NCBI GenBank assembly: GCA_027596075.1
Contig: JADGJC010000050.1
Span: forward strand, 122,128 to 186,127
Direction: 5' to 3'
From: Rhizophlyctis rosea
Lineage: Eukaryota > Chytridiomycota > Chytridiomycetes > Rhizophlyctidales > Rhizophlyctidaceae
Length of the DNA stretch: 64,000 bases
Position numbers and translations under genes: made by a program. Below, piece by piece: positions 22,401-33,900 of the stretch (position 1 is its first letter; each line of letters opens with the position of its first letter). The notes under the pieces are model-generated. The model was not told the origin of the DNA, did no database searches, and was given only the letters and a program-made list of their open reading frames with translations.

Positions 22401-22583
22401 GCATCGACAAAATCGAGAAATTAGACACTATGGACAAGTGCAGGCCGGAAGAACTACCTTTGGCACGCCAGTATCTGTAGGCCTGCAGCTGTTCAAAACT
22501 GCAGCGAACTGATGTCCCAAGTCGAAGATGGAAGAGGCAGACGGTGTGGCTCCTCCTACGGAGGAGTCCTGTGCGGTCAGCAT
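19473..22583 (-). CDS. ZWILCH: Zwilch, subunit of the RZZ kinetochore complex
   Basis: About 14 small exons. RZZ (Rod-Zw10-Zwilch) recruits dynein and the spindle-checkpoint proteins Mad1/Mad2 to kinetochores and forms the fibrous corona in animals. The match to human Zwilch is collinear: exon 8 ends WRGTQEILSSPPQSAQITV; exon 10 has VLPVRSDLDFTEKLW (human FKVRSDLDFAEQLW); exon 11 ends PLEWVVEIGLGKLRKD (human PVQMLLEIGLDKLKKD); exon 12 carries LEQQLRRLRYLFRVVELV. Exon edges 22458-22583, 22247-22384, 22102-22182, 21963-22045 and 21702-21895 agree in phase. The exon 5-6 junction near 21660-21700 is unresolved. The last exon is either the frame ending at 19473 (EISLMKLGGGDMCIFQYW) or a short one ending at 19634. 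The start at 22583 is the first ATG in frame. Confidence 0.85.
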
Positions 22584-23211
22584 TGCAGATAATTGTCCTT
22601 CCCTGAGTTCAATTTTGATGGCGTGGGATGTGAGAAAGTAGATTGTCTCTCGAAGGGTGTTTATTCACCTAACATTCAAGAAAGCATTTACCATGGTCCG
22701 CTCATTCGGACAGGTTGTGTGGCTTGTAAGCCAAGTAAGCCAGCATAGCCAGGATAACGAGCTACCCTTTAAGTTTCACGTGACATATTTGATTACACCA
22801 GCCAGCTTTCGTTTGTATCAAATGTGGCTGAGTACAATGTCTGTGCCACTTACGTCACTTGGACCCTGACGTCAAGAGCACGCGGTCATGGCTGCTGTTG
22901 TTTGGGCTGACTGAGACTGGCATTGCATGGCCCCCTCCCCTTGCTCCCTTGCTGTGGGTGTGGTATGACCCCAGATTACAGTACTCGCAGTGCTCATTGT
23001 TGTGGTGCGTGCGAGGAGACAAAAGAGGGTGCCCAGGAAATATAAATGGAAGCTGCTGCCGGCGATCATTACCCTCGTCACTCTCACGCACTCACACAAC
23101 AAACCACTACAAAAGCCCTCTCATCCCTGTGAACCCTTCTTCAGAATCCTCATACTTTATACCACCACTTCCTCACATAACATTAGTATACCAACACTCT
23201 CACATCTCAAC
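22584..23211. other. divergent promoter region
   Basis: 0.63 kb between the starts of Zwilch (minus) and the BAP31-like gene (plus). It includes the TATA-like element listed separately. An ATG at about 22693 (minus) followed at once by GTAAAT could be a tiny extra Zwilch exon; this is unproven. Confidence 0.45.
23040..23047 (+). promoter_or_regulatory. TATA-like element of the BAP31-like gene
   Basis: The sequence aatataaatgg lies about 170 nt before the ATG at 23212, on a stretch with no competing gene. Confidence 0.35.
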
Positions 23212-24132
23212 ATGGAAGCTGCCGCAAACATCGCTGCTCAAGGAGCAAATGCTGCCAGTAAAGTGAACGCGAGCACCCCAACAACGGGAACCGGAACGCC
23301 ATTGATGATCTTGGTGACCTACCTGCTGTACCTCGAGTGTGCTCTCATTGTCCTCTTGGCCCTTCCTTACCATGTTCCTTACCGGCGAGAGTTGATGCAA
23401 GTCTTGCACAGCAGCCCAAGGTAAATATCCGGTCATATGTGTTCGAGTCCATCAAGCTGGAGAAATGTTTGTATCTGAAACCGTTGCTGATCTCATCCAC
23501 TCAGACTCTGGCAACTCCGCGTCATCTTCGTTTGTGTCAACGTTACCCTTGGCGTCCTCCTCGGCGACACCTACCTCCGCCTCGACCGTACCACCGCACA
23601 AATCACTGCACTCCAAGCACAATCCCTTGCTGGAGCCCCTGGAGCAGCGGTCGGCGCCACCCCAATGGACGCCTCTTCCCACGTCACAAACCTCTCCGAA
23701 CTCTTCTCCTCTCGCTTCCGCGGCCAACGCGACTTCTATGTCATCTCCTTCACCCTTTTCTGCTCCACCGTTCTCTACCAACTCCACCTCCTCCTCATCA
23801 AGCTCGGCCGCTACCGCCAAGAGCGCAACGACCTCCGCACCCGCTTGTACCCCTCCAAGTACCCTGCCCAACAATCCGCCGCTGACGTCGTCAAGGCTCG
23901 CGTTGAGGAAGCTGCTCAGACTGTCGTCGATGCCAAGAACAGGAGTATTCAGACCGTTGTTGATGCCAAGAACAAGGTTGTCGACACCGTCACTGGGGCA
24001 GTGCATGGAAAGGCGGCTACTGCGGAGGGACCCATTGTTGACACTACGGCACCCCTAGTCACCCCAGCTGTCAGTGTCACTCCCGTTTCCGTGGTTGAAA
24101 CCAGGAAGGGATACGTTGTTCCTGCTGAATAA
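23212..24132 (+). CDS. BAP31/BAP29/Yet-like ER membrane protein
   Basis: Two exons (23212-23420, 23505-24132) give 278 residues. BAP31-family proteins sit in the ER membrane and act in export and quality control of membrane cargo. The three-helix layout is visible: LMILVTYLLYLECALIVLLAL followed by the basic PYRRELM, then LWQLRVIFVCVNVTLGVLLGD, then RDFYVISFTLFCSTVLYQLHLLLIK. A cytosolic tail (KARVEEAAQTVVDAKN, with a VVDAKN repeat) resembles a short amphipathic coil. The usual dilysine ER-retrieval end is absent (the protein ends YVVPAE), and there is an extra 35-residue Ala/Thr-rich N-terminus. The ATG follows a CT-rich leader and the TATA-like box at 23040. Confidence 0.7.
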
Positions 24133-25004
24133 GGAGATTGATGAATCAAGTGGGATAGGGTTAGGGTAGTTTGGGGATAGTCTAGCGAAGCAAATCAAAC
24201 GGTACACAACATAACCGTCCAAGAATTTCTTTTCTTTTGTAAATACAGTATATGTTTCTCTTTGAAAAGTCAATTTTGAGGTCCAGTGAACCTTCCTGAT
24301 TAAATGCATGCGTGACGATAGTCTTCATCAACTTTCTGCGTTCTCTAGAAGATCACCTTGCGCACGCACAGTAATTCACACAGGCGATGCGATACTCAGC
24401 CGAGCGGTCGCTTGGAAAGTTTTGACGCCGACGCGATTGACGCAATTGTCACAATTATCCAATTGTGAAGAGTCATGTTCCCCTTTAAATGTATATTGCT
24501 ACTCTCATACATAAGCAACACAACCACAGAGGAAAACACGGGCACGAATCAGGAAGACTAGACTGCAAACTTCAACGAAAGGATTCCAAATTCAACGAAA
24601 GCCCACAAAAACCGCAAACAACAACAAGGCGCTCGCAATGACCAGAAAATTTCCCCATGAGGTGACGGTGCAAAACGAAACTTCATAGTTCATGGGATGT
24701 GAACTTAGCAAAGTGGACCTATCAACCGATATTGGGGACACGACCAAGTGAGGCCAGGCTTGAAGGCTTTACCAAGGATTTTGAAAGACATGTAAGGTCA
24801 TCGCAGGTGCTGCAACACATATGTGTGGTACGCGAAAGTAAATGCGCAGGCGAACTTTCGGCCGACCTTCTTCAAAATCATCAATGCTGAGAGAAAAACG
24901 CCCCAAGCCCTTTATCGTCGTTCTATCTCTTATTGATCTATCCTCCAGAAATACAAATGGTAGAAAGAACGTCTACCGAAGAATACCTCCAACGCTGATA
25001 CACC
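24133..25004. other. convergent intergenic region
   Basis: 0.87 kb between two 3' ends. No supported gene. A near repeat (attcaacgaaagg... and attcaacgaaagc) occurs around 24570-24605. Confidence 0.45.
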
Positions 25005-26722
25005 CTACTCCCCACCATCCGACTCCCCATCCGACGCTCCAAGAATAACCCCATCAGGACTATCACCAACAATCTTCTCAATCTCCGCCCGTCCCTCAAA
25101 CCACAGCTCCTGATCCTGCCTCGTAATCAAACTCCTCAACCAACCCCCAGCAACCAACTGACTACACCCAATCAAATACAACACCTCCAACTTCCTACAC
25201 TCCAAAACAACACTCCTAACCCCCTGCAACGTAATATTCCGATTGAAATTGCACCTCAAATGCGTCAAATCCTTCAAATACGCCGCAACACTAAAAAGCG
25301 CCGTATCTCCCCACTGCGTCTGTGATCCATTGACGTGGAGTTTTTGGATTTTCTTGCACGAGTGGAAGATCTCGTCCATTGCTTCGTCGGTTAGGCCGTC
25401 CACGGCGGAGAGGTCGAGGGAGTGGAGGTTGCGGGCTTTGCGGAGGAGGGAGACGACGCCGTCGGGCGTGACTCTTTGGTTGGTGGACATTTGGAAGGAT
25501 TCGAGGGTTGGAGCGATAGGGTGGAGGTTGAAGAGGGCGTCGTCGGTGATTTGGGCGCAGTGGGAGATGGTCATGTGGCGTAGGGCGGGAGGGTTGTCTT
25601 TTACATTTCGGAAGGCTGCGGCGCTTATTGAGCCGTCTGGAACGCGTCGAGAGAACAGGTGAGGAGGAAGGGATCGGACTGGAGGACGACAAGAACGCTT
25701 GCACATGACACTTACTAAACATCACATGGAACGACTCCAACGTTCTATGAGTAAATTTGAACAAGGCAGCCACGGCATCATTCATGCACTCCACATCGTG
25801 TACGCCAGACATATCCACATGCCGCAAGGGCGAGATGCATCCTTTGTAGATGGGTTCCAGCGATTCAATGTGATCACAGAACGCAATGGAGAAAGTCTCA
25901 AGGCGGGGAAGATTGTGCGTCAGGAGAGGGAGTGTCAGGCCTCTCAGTTGGGCACACCCGTTGAGTTGGATGATCTTCAATTTTGTGCAGTTGATCAGAT
26001 GTGCAACCAAGTCATCTGTCATCTGCATATATCCAGTACTGTGTTAGGGGAATGCTACGCATGCTATTCTAAACCGCCGGGAATGTTTTTATTGATATCT
26101 TACCCATATGCAATTCGTCAAATTGATCACCTCCACGTTGCGACACTGCAAAAGTAACTTCTCAAACGTCGTGGACGGCTGCGATTCACCAGAGACCTTT
26201 TATTGAGAATCAAAGAACACATGTGGGCGACATTCCACTTCTCGGCCGGGGCTCGTTCCCCAACATCCGAACGCGTAAATACCAACCTCAGCATCATACA
26301 TGATCGCTCTCTCTAAATTGATCTCCTTCACATAATCGAAAATGCTGTCGAATGACAGCAGAGGCGCAAGCACTTTGCCTCGTTGCCCGACGTTCAGGAC
26401 GATTTTGTGCAGGGTTTTAAAGTAAAGGGGCGAGATCTTTGCCCATAGGTAAGGAAGGACGGCGCGGTAACATATGTGCGAAACCTTGTGATAAGGAGAG
26501 TTGAGTCGTGTAAGTGTTAAAATACCGCTTGACACGCGCAATCATGATAGGAGAAACACCCACCTGTAATAGAGCATACTGGTCAGACTGCGCGTCCACC
26601 CGTAAGATTATTTGCTCCAGTATCTCGGACGGAAGATTTGTAAGTGTTCCTTTTGAGCGCCCAGGCTTGGCCGTTGGAGGGTTGGACGTGTTCTGGGTCA
26701 TTTCAGTCGATTCCGGCACCAT
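25005..26722 (-). CDS. F-box/leucine-rich-repeat protein (AMN1/FBXL-like)
   Basis: Probable SCF ubiquitin-ligase adaptor. About five to six exons. The start is the ATG at 26722 (MVPESTEMTQNT). The F-box reads LTNLPSEILEQIILRVD, followed after an intron by VSHICYRAVLPYLWAKI. LRRs of the cysteine-containing type follow: LLLQCRNVEVINLTNC, INCTKLKIIQLNGCAQLRGL, LRHVDMSGVHDVECMNDA, LRHMTISHCAQITDDALF, LHSLDLSAVDGLTDEAMDEI, LEVLYLIGCSQLVAGG. The protein ends in an acidic tail (GASDGESDGGE). The junction between IMYDAE and the next LRR exon uses a GTTGGT donor and is the least certain. Confidence 0.8.
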
Positions 26723-27957
26723 CGTAAAGTATTGGGCAGTTTGCAAAAGGTGAGGAAACGTTCAGTGGTGATGAATATGTTGCAAGCGAAGGCCACCTAG
26801 CACCCAGCGTCCATATGTAATGGCAAGGGAGGTTGGGTACCTAGGAGCTTGGGAGGAAGGGGAAACTCAGAGAGCCTGGACCGACATGCAGGCCGAATGG
26901 TTGGGTTGCATGACGTCACACGTGTCTATCAGTCACGTGACATAGACTCACAAGGAGCAAAACAATTCCGAGTTTTCGGAGGGCATCCTGACTGCATTGC
27001 GAAGATCTGAGTGGGTCACCGTCGGGAGAAACTGGGATGTTGGGGCCTACCAACCCAGATTCCCAGATCCTCCACATCAAGTTGACATCAGTCCCATCGG
27101 AGGGCGCCAAAGGCACCGAGGCGGGCGTTGCTGAACCCAAGTCGACAGTCGCAACTTGCAGTTTCAGGAGGGCTGTACACCGTGATTACGAAACATCAGA
27201 GTCCCACCCGAAGAACTGGCATGCTTGGAGGAAAGACGTCTGGACGTGCACATCACGGGAACATTGGAAAGATTCGCAGCATTGATTTGCACATATATTT
27301 CCCTCCTAATGTCGAAATCATGCAACCAAAAGAGCTTACATTCTGTCGTACTCTGGAGTCTGGAATCTTTGATTGAGTGTGATGTCATCTTGATGGAAGG
27401 CACATGTCGGAGCCCACCCAGCCACGGCTGACATAATCGGAAACCGGGGTCCAAAAATAGCCTCACTGGAACATATGATGGCAAGGGTCCTTGCGACTTC
27501 TCAAATTCACCAGATGACACTTTGTTCAAGCCTTCATCTTCTTTGAATCCCAATTGGGTTTCTTCTATGTGATCTTACCAATTTGCGGCACTCCTTTATG
27601 ACCTCTGCCTTTGCCAAGCCACCGTCTATGCCAGCAGACACAAGCAATCCTTGTGCATACCGACAGGCAGTCGCCCAAACGCCACAAGGAACATAGGGCT
27701 GTCTCTGTAAATTTTGACAAACGATGTTGGACTTGACGTGCAATTCTTAACACATCAGGCAGTCCAAGAAGTTTTATATAAACGCGCCAACGTCCGAGTA
27801 AAGATGAAGTCCCATCAACACAACAATTCACAACACAAGCACATCAGCCTACAATTTAAAATTTTTTTTTTTTTCCGCTCTACCAACCGCCCTCCCTCCT
27901 CTCTCCCATCCCACCCACCCTCCGCTCTCCCACTCCCACCAACTCCCACCTCCAAAA
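26723..27957. other. intergenic region with a possible gene relic
   Basis: 1.2 kb between divergent starts. A minus-strand stretch (about 27740-27550) reads like protein (QPYVPCGVWATACRYAQ, then AKAEVIKECRKL) and has donor and acceptor signals, but no ATG or recognisable family. It may be a relic. The TATA element and pyrimidine leader of the secreted-protein gene lie at its right end. Confidence 0.4.
27773..27781 (+). promoter_or_regulatory. TATA box upstream of the 88-residue secreted protein
   Basis: The strong match ttttatataaacg lies about 180 nt before the ATG at 27958. The inferred leader contains a run of about 14 T (27861-27875) followed by a C/T-rich tract up to the ATG. Confidence 0.5.
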
Positions 27958-28224
27958 ATGCAATTCACCACCATCATCCTCGCTGCCCTTGCCCTCGCCA
28001 CCACTGCCAGCGCAGCTCCTGCCTATGTGCTCGACCCCATTGCCCCAACTACATCCACCACCACCATTGCTACCTCTACACCTGAACCAATCATGCAACC
28101 CTACGACCTCTTCCCCCCATGCATGAAGATCTGCATCCAACTCGGCCCCGCTGAATGCGCCAGGAGGAAGTTGAACTGCAACTTCTCCTGCAATGTTGTC
28201 AACGGTGTCCAAGTCTGTAAATAG
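27958..28224 (+). CDS. small secreted cysteine-rich protein
   Basis: Single exon, 88 residues, with a textbook fungal start context (ccaaaaatgc). The signal peptide is MQFTTIILAALALATTASA, probably cut after ASA. A Thr/Pro-rich spacer follows, then a compact C-terminal domain with six Cys: PPCMKICIQLGPAEC, RRKLNCNFSCNV and VQVCK, consistent with three disulfides. The family is not recognised. Size, Cys pattern, strong TATA box and CT-rich leader suggest an abundant secreted protein, perhaps wall-associated or effector-like. Confidence 0.8.
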   Translation: MQFTTIILAALALATTASAAPAYVLDPIAPTTSTTTIATSTPEPIMQPYDLFPPCMKICIQLGPAECARRKLNCNFSCNVVNGVQVCK

Positions 28225-28600
28225 AGTAGATACCTGATCCGTACTGTGAATACCTGTATAATACTAGTATTGCTGGCAATACATAATAATAAGCTGTTTA
28301 TCAGCGTTGCAATCAAGTGAGAAATATCGGCTCCGCAGGCATATGTGCTGCTGGATACATCGCAAGGTTTGACTTGCTACACGGTGAAAGGTAACTCTCG
28401 ACCGCCATTGGGCAATGCTTCAACGGATTGTATGAAGTTGCATATTCTTATCCTGCCTTCAATATCCTCGTCTGCACTTGAGCAGTAGGAGCGCCCTCCT
28501 TGAAGGGCGGTTGGTGTCTTTATTAAGACGATGCTACATATATACATACAGAAGGAACTACATGATCTATCCTCCAACTCCGTCGTAAACTACAAACCCA
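28225..28600. other. convergent intergenic region with a small hairpin
   Basis: 376 nt between two 3' ends. A perfect 6-bp inverted repeat (CGCCCT at 28492-28497, AGGGCG at 28504-28509) with a 6-nt loop is the only structure seen. Confidence 0.45.
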
Positions 28601-30200
28601 TCATTCCTCCAATTTGGCGTTAGGGAACACCTTGTGAACCTTCGCCATGATCACATCCTCCACCTGCCTGATAGCACCGTTCTCCAAACCGCGGTGCGCA
28701 TCCTGCACCAACCCGCTAATCAAATTCTTCAAACTGTGCTCCAACTTCTCCAACGCCTCCTTCAACAGCCTGAAGGGACCGTGATCCATGATCCCACGAT
28801 CCCCTTGTTGAGGCTGGTTGAACGCACCCTGCTGACTGAATGGGTCTTTACCAAAGACAAGCTCCAACGGTCCACGAACACCTTCGGGGAGTTTGTTCCA
28901 GATGTCGGATTCGCGTTTTGAGATTTCGGCGTGGAGGAGGTCACGTGCGGAGCCACGGATGTCGCGGACGGAGGCCATGGCTTTTTTGGAGAAGATGCCT
29001 TCGAGGGGACCGAGAAGACCGCGGTCGGCGCCACCAAGGTCGCGGCTGCCGTCGGTGTTGTTGTTGCCGCCGTTGATGTTGAGGAGGGAGCTGACGGAGT
29101 TGGCTAAACCGCCCAAGTCTACGTCGTTGGCGAGTTCCCTTGGCTCGATATTGCCACGCAAGTAAACCTTTCCCTTCTCAATTGCTCCACCGACGAACAA
29201 TTCTGCTAGACCGCGGTGATGTTCCTTGAGGATGTTGTTGATCCAGTCGCGGATTTTGGGAATGAGCTCCATTGCCTTCTCCCGTGGGTCGAGTTTATCG
29301 AAGGCATCCTCGATCTTGTCACCGATATGGTCGATTTTGTCATCGACCTTGTTGGCAAACTGGCTGAAACCTTGTTTGATGTCCGAGAAGAGCCCACGGT
29401 CGGTGGTTCCCTCATCCAACCCACGCTCCCCATACCCTTGCTGCTGCTGCCCATACCCGCCCTGCTGCGCAGCCGCGTCCTTGTAACCCAACATGACATC
29501 CGGCAACCCAGCAAACTCCTTCTCCGCAAATTGCTGCGTTCCCGTCGTCATTTGCCCAATGTCCCTAGTATTCCCACCGGTCTCATTCGGATCAGCAACA
29601 AACTTCTGTCCCTCAAACACTGCACCCGACTGCGGGAACCCACGATCCGCGGGTTTGTACTCGTAGGTCTGCGGGGTTTGACCAGGAGGCACGACGGTTC
29701 CGGCGTTACGCGACGTCAAGGCTTCGAAGTTACCGGAGAAGATTTGTTGGAAGACTTCGTGCACCTTTCGCTCGACTGATAACATTCAGTACTTGCAAGT
29801 CTGCTATGTACAGAGGAGACTCTACCGCTTACCTTGGGCGAGGGTCCAGTTTTGGCAATTTTCGATTTCGGCAACGACACGAGGAACCATTTCTGGGTGT
29901 AAGCCTTTGGAGGGAGAGTGTCAGAGGGTGGTGCTGGGAACGTCCATGCAACAATCAAACACATACTGTCGAGATAGTTGTCCACCGCTTTCGACACGAA
30001 GCCGGGCAGGTGAAGTCCTAACCCACGGTCCTCATCACTCACGGGCGCTCCCTGGTTTTGGTTCTGCTGGTCGGGATTTTGCTGATCGCCGAGCTGGTGG
30101 GCTATGGATGCAGAACACGACAGCTCAGTCCCAGTTCAAATAGAAGTTGACGAGGCCCTAACGCCACGTTTCACTTACCAAGTTTGTTGAAGAAGTCCAT
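28601..30200 (-). CDS. unknown 467-residue protein with recurring [DH]RG[LFI] motif
   Basis: Four exons (30179-30200, 29967-30101, 29833-29904, 28601-29775), all in phase, starting MDFFNKL. No family recognised. It has no signal peptide or membrane helix. A short motif recurs across the protein: EDRGLGLH, ADRGFPQ, TDRGLFSDI, HHRGLAELF, ADRGLLGPL, GDRGIMDHG and AHRGLENGA. Between the motifs are amphipathic helical segments (KVDDKIDHIGDKIEDAFDKL, LELVFGKDPF, LLKEALEKLEHSLKNLISGL) and a Gln/Gly-rich stretch (YGQQQQGYG). Two segments look duplicated: one around HRGLAELFVGGAI and one around HRGLENGAI. The layout suggests a cytosolic scaffold or lipid-associated protein, but that is speculation. 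Confidence 0.75.
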
Positions 30201-30951
30201 TTTCGTCAAAACAAATAGTAAGATGCCGAGTGTACCGCGTTTGTGCTGTAAATGGTGGAACTATCAAATGCCTAGACGGGCTGAGGGGGAACGTCCTATT
30301 TATTTGTTTACCCGCGGTGTTGGTGGAGGGGGGAAGGAGGAGATGAGCCACGGTTGGGGCTGGTTTGTGCACACCTGACGTAAGGCGTGTCGGAGACGCG
30401 ATCTTCTGCTGTTCCGCATTCGTGTGAGGGCTTGGCTGGCAGGCGCGTTTTGCCAGCCACGCTGCACTCCATTCTGCAAAGCTTATTTGCTTATATGCAA
30501 GTATGTACTATGTAGGCACTGGTATGCAACTTAGCACTGGCATGCATAAGTTGCATACCTGGTAGTCAGTATTGCATTCTTCAAGATGGCGTTGACTTGG
30601 TGAGCATGCACATATGGATTTGTAAGGGAGTAAATGGTTGCCTTGCGTTTATTCCCACTCATAGCCCATCCGGATGAGGGGGATGCTCTGCACCATACAC
30701 TCAATGCACTCAATGCTTCTTGATGGCCGGTCCCGCACCTATTTCAATTGACAATACCATGCATCATTGCTATGCGCGGGAACCGCCGCGCCGATGCCAA
30801 GGCTGGGCAAGGCAAATCCATGTATTTACATATTTACAACTCAACCAAGTCGAACGCCAATGTGACCGTTCAAAGCCTTCTTGCTTCTACGTTGTAGATG
30901 AAACAAGACATTGAGTCATTGAAAGACGCCGGATGTCAGCAGATCATTTTT
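30201..30951. other. intergenic region
   Basis: 0.75 kb between the start of the [DH]RG-motif gene and the stop of the mannosyltransferase. It contains a repeated GCATA/TGCAA-rich patch (about 30485-30560) but no gene I can support. Confidence 0.45.
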
Positions 30952-33900
30952 TCAAATCTCGCTGGCGATGGTGTCGCAATCGAAGTCCCAACCCCTCCTC
31001 CATCGCAAAGCTTCACATGACTTCTTTATCAAGGGTAGCCCATAAGTCAATGGAGCAAACTGGATGAAGACGCCCACCACAAGGCTCGCTAGCACAAGCG
31101 TATAGACAACACGAGTGCGAGTTGTAAGTTTGGACATCAGCGAATCGAAGCCAAGACTTGTCAGCAGAATTGAAAAGTACAGAGCGGGAAGGTAGTAGTA
31201 AGCGAATTGCTGCATGAAGAGAATCAGGACGAATCCTCTTACAGGTAATGAAAACGGCAAGGTCAAACGACTTACATTTCGTTTCATCATGAAGAAAGGG
31301 AGGTAATGCAGAACCCAGCCAAGCGCGAGGAAGGCTCCACGGGTGACGAAGTCGTTACTGACGCTAGTCAAGTTGTCCACTACGCCAGCGCCTGTTCGTC
31401 GCGATGAGCTTCGCTTCATTACTGCTGCATCTCAGATGTATAACAAACTCACCATTCTTGCTAGCAATCAAGCCTTGATTCCAAAACTTGATAGGAATGC
31501 TTAGACCGAACGCAACCAACGCAATCACTGCTAAGTTCCACACGATGGGGTTCCCAATAAAGTAAATCCCACCACCAGCTACCACATCCTCCTTCCTGTA
31601 TTCGTTTCTTTGCAATTGTTGCTTCGCCCGCTCGGCCGAGAAACCTTTCTGCCAGAAGTTCATGGTGCTGTTCTGCATTGGCCACGACGCTGTCGCAAAG
31701 AGGGTGAGGTTCAATTGGATCCCATTGAATCTTATCAACGGATGGACGTACCAGGAGCGGTAGCAACTGGGTGAACCCCAGTGCTTATGAATGTGTGTTC
31801 AAACATCAGCATTTGGAGTTCCAAAAACTTGCGCCAGAAAGATAGGGGTTCAAAGGAAATCAATGGTGCCTCCTTCCCAACTATGGAAATATTAGCGCAA
31901 CAGTAGATGTGAAGAGTTCATTGATAGGTGCGACTTACGTAGCTCATTTTGATTATGTGTGATCCGCCAGCTGTCAGTTTTAGGTTGACAATCACGTTAG
32001 CCTTCAAGAAAATAGACAATCTCATTGATGGATAAAGCCTACATTGCAGTCTTGTCGTTAGGGTTTTTGACACATGCCACTTCGCGGTCAAAGAAACCTA
32101 TGAGGCGCACATCAACATGAGCATCAAATTCTATCAAACTTCAAGTACTCCGAATAGCACTTCGCGACTTACCCCACTGTGGCAACGGAATCGGGTGCGA
32201 CATCAGTGTACAACCGCTCTGCTTATGAATCAACTTGAAGGCAGTTTGCACCGCATTGAGGTATGGATATGATGGGGAAGTTTTGGGAATCGAGATTAAC
32301 CACCCGGCCGATGCATCTGGTTTGGCGGCAGATGCGAACACTTGCGAATAAGATTGATCTGTAGTTACTGGTGCCCTGTAAGAGCATAATGAGCAACTTC
32401 GATTTCACGTTTTGTGATGATGTTGTCAACATTCCCTTCCAACGTACCGGATGGAAGGATGGGATCGAACGAATTTGGATGTCATGCTGTGCTCTGTAGG
32501 TTTCAGCGATGTATGTTAGGCAGTGTATGCTTCTAAAGAACTTTCAAAATGCACTCACTGAGTGAAACAACATCCCCATCCTTGACCCGCTCAAACTCGG
32601 AGGGATCGCTGCCCTCGGCTGGCATGACAGTGAAGAAGTTCCCTACATCTGTTATCACAACAGTGGTTAGTTTTCACTTCGCTTACAAATACTCAGCACG
32701 TCAAGAGCATGTCTTCTTACCAAGCCGCCAAGTCAACCCCATGATCTGCTCTTTAGATCCCTCGGGGTAGTTGCCGTTGGGCGATCGAAGGTGGAAGCCG
32801 CTGGTAGACTCATGCTTCAAAAGGATAATAGATCCATGCCCAACCTCTAGTGGACACGAAGCATAAATCAGCATTCTTATATCACCGAATTCCATGAGCA
32901 ACGGAGTCAGCAACGCACCCTTCTGTGTTGCCCATACATTTCCATCATATAAACTGCCATTCAAAGATGCCAGGAATCCCGGTGTAAATTTGAAGTCTTG
33001 GTTTCCGGAGTTTGATAAAATGTGAAAATGGATGCGGAAGATTCCGACGTAGATCGCGACGGGTAAAAGCAGTAGGCAGAGGGTTTGAGCGATAATGTGA
33101 TTTGTGAGGGTCTGACGAGAGCAGCAAAGGCTGAGGGTTTCATTAGCCAACAAAATTCATACTTGAAAGCACATACCTTAGTCGAAACTCTATGTCGGTA
33201 CAGATTCCACCAGTTGAAAACCGACGCCAGACCAATCGTTGCTATTGTGAAGAGGCCAACCCACTTCACGCTAAATTGAAAACCAATAGTTGAAACTATC
33301 TTGAAACCTTAACACGCGATCAAAGCCTGAAATACCTGGCTGCACATCCCAGGCCAACGCCAGTCAGAGTAAGATATGCCCACCATTTCAGCGAGAATGG
33401 CCTAGCAAATGTCCAGTTTGAACTTCCGTGGTTGGTGAATGATCTCAGAACAGAACGTTCAACATACCTTTTGGTGGAGTTCAGCGCCGAAAACGACATG
33501 ATCGCAAAGGCAGTGAAGAAAAGTAGAAATGGATCCTGATTGACAAATCAGATGTTTGGCACATTGTATGTGCAACGTCCGGCCTTGTGTGTGAGAGAGA
33601 ATGCACTTACCAGCACCATCATGCGCGACTGACTTAGGTCAGAATCATTGTAATGCAAATGTTAGCATCGGTTTATTCTTGATCGCTCCTTTCAATCAGC
33701 CTACCTGGTCACAGCGTTTTCTGATTGGTATGGTAAGAGATCAGTATACTCAAGGTGTTCTCGAGACGGCTACATGCCACTTACCAAAAGTTACTAGCAG
33801 TGCCCCAATCATCGCAGATGACTTCCTGCAGCCGAAATTGCGGAGGGTTGCATAGGCCATCTGTATCGGAAGTGAAAATCAGAACACTTCATGCTGTTTT

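Noticed and set aside
23452..24058. Long ORFs in other frames over the BAP31-like gene (184 aa antisense, 197 aa sense)
   Set aside because: The spliced frame carries the three membrane helices of the family; the others are shadows.
27164..27743. Minus-strand reading frames of 129 and 69 codons with protein-like wording
   Set aside because: No ATG, competing frames, and the region overlaps the plus-strand promoter; kept only as a possible relic in the intergenic note.
28492..28509. GC-rich 6-bp hairpin as a transcription terminator
   Set aside because: Bacterial-type terminators do not apply in a nuclear fungal gene; the stem is too short for an RNA gene claim.
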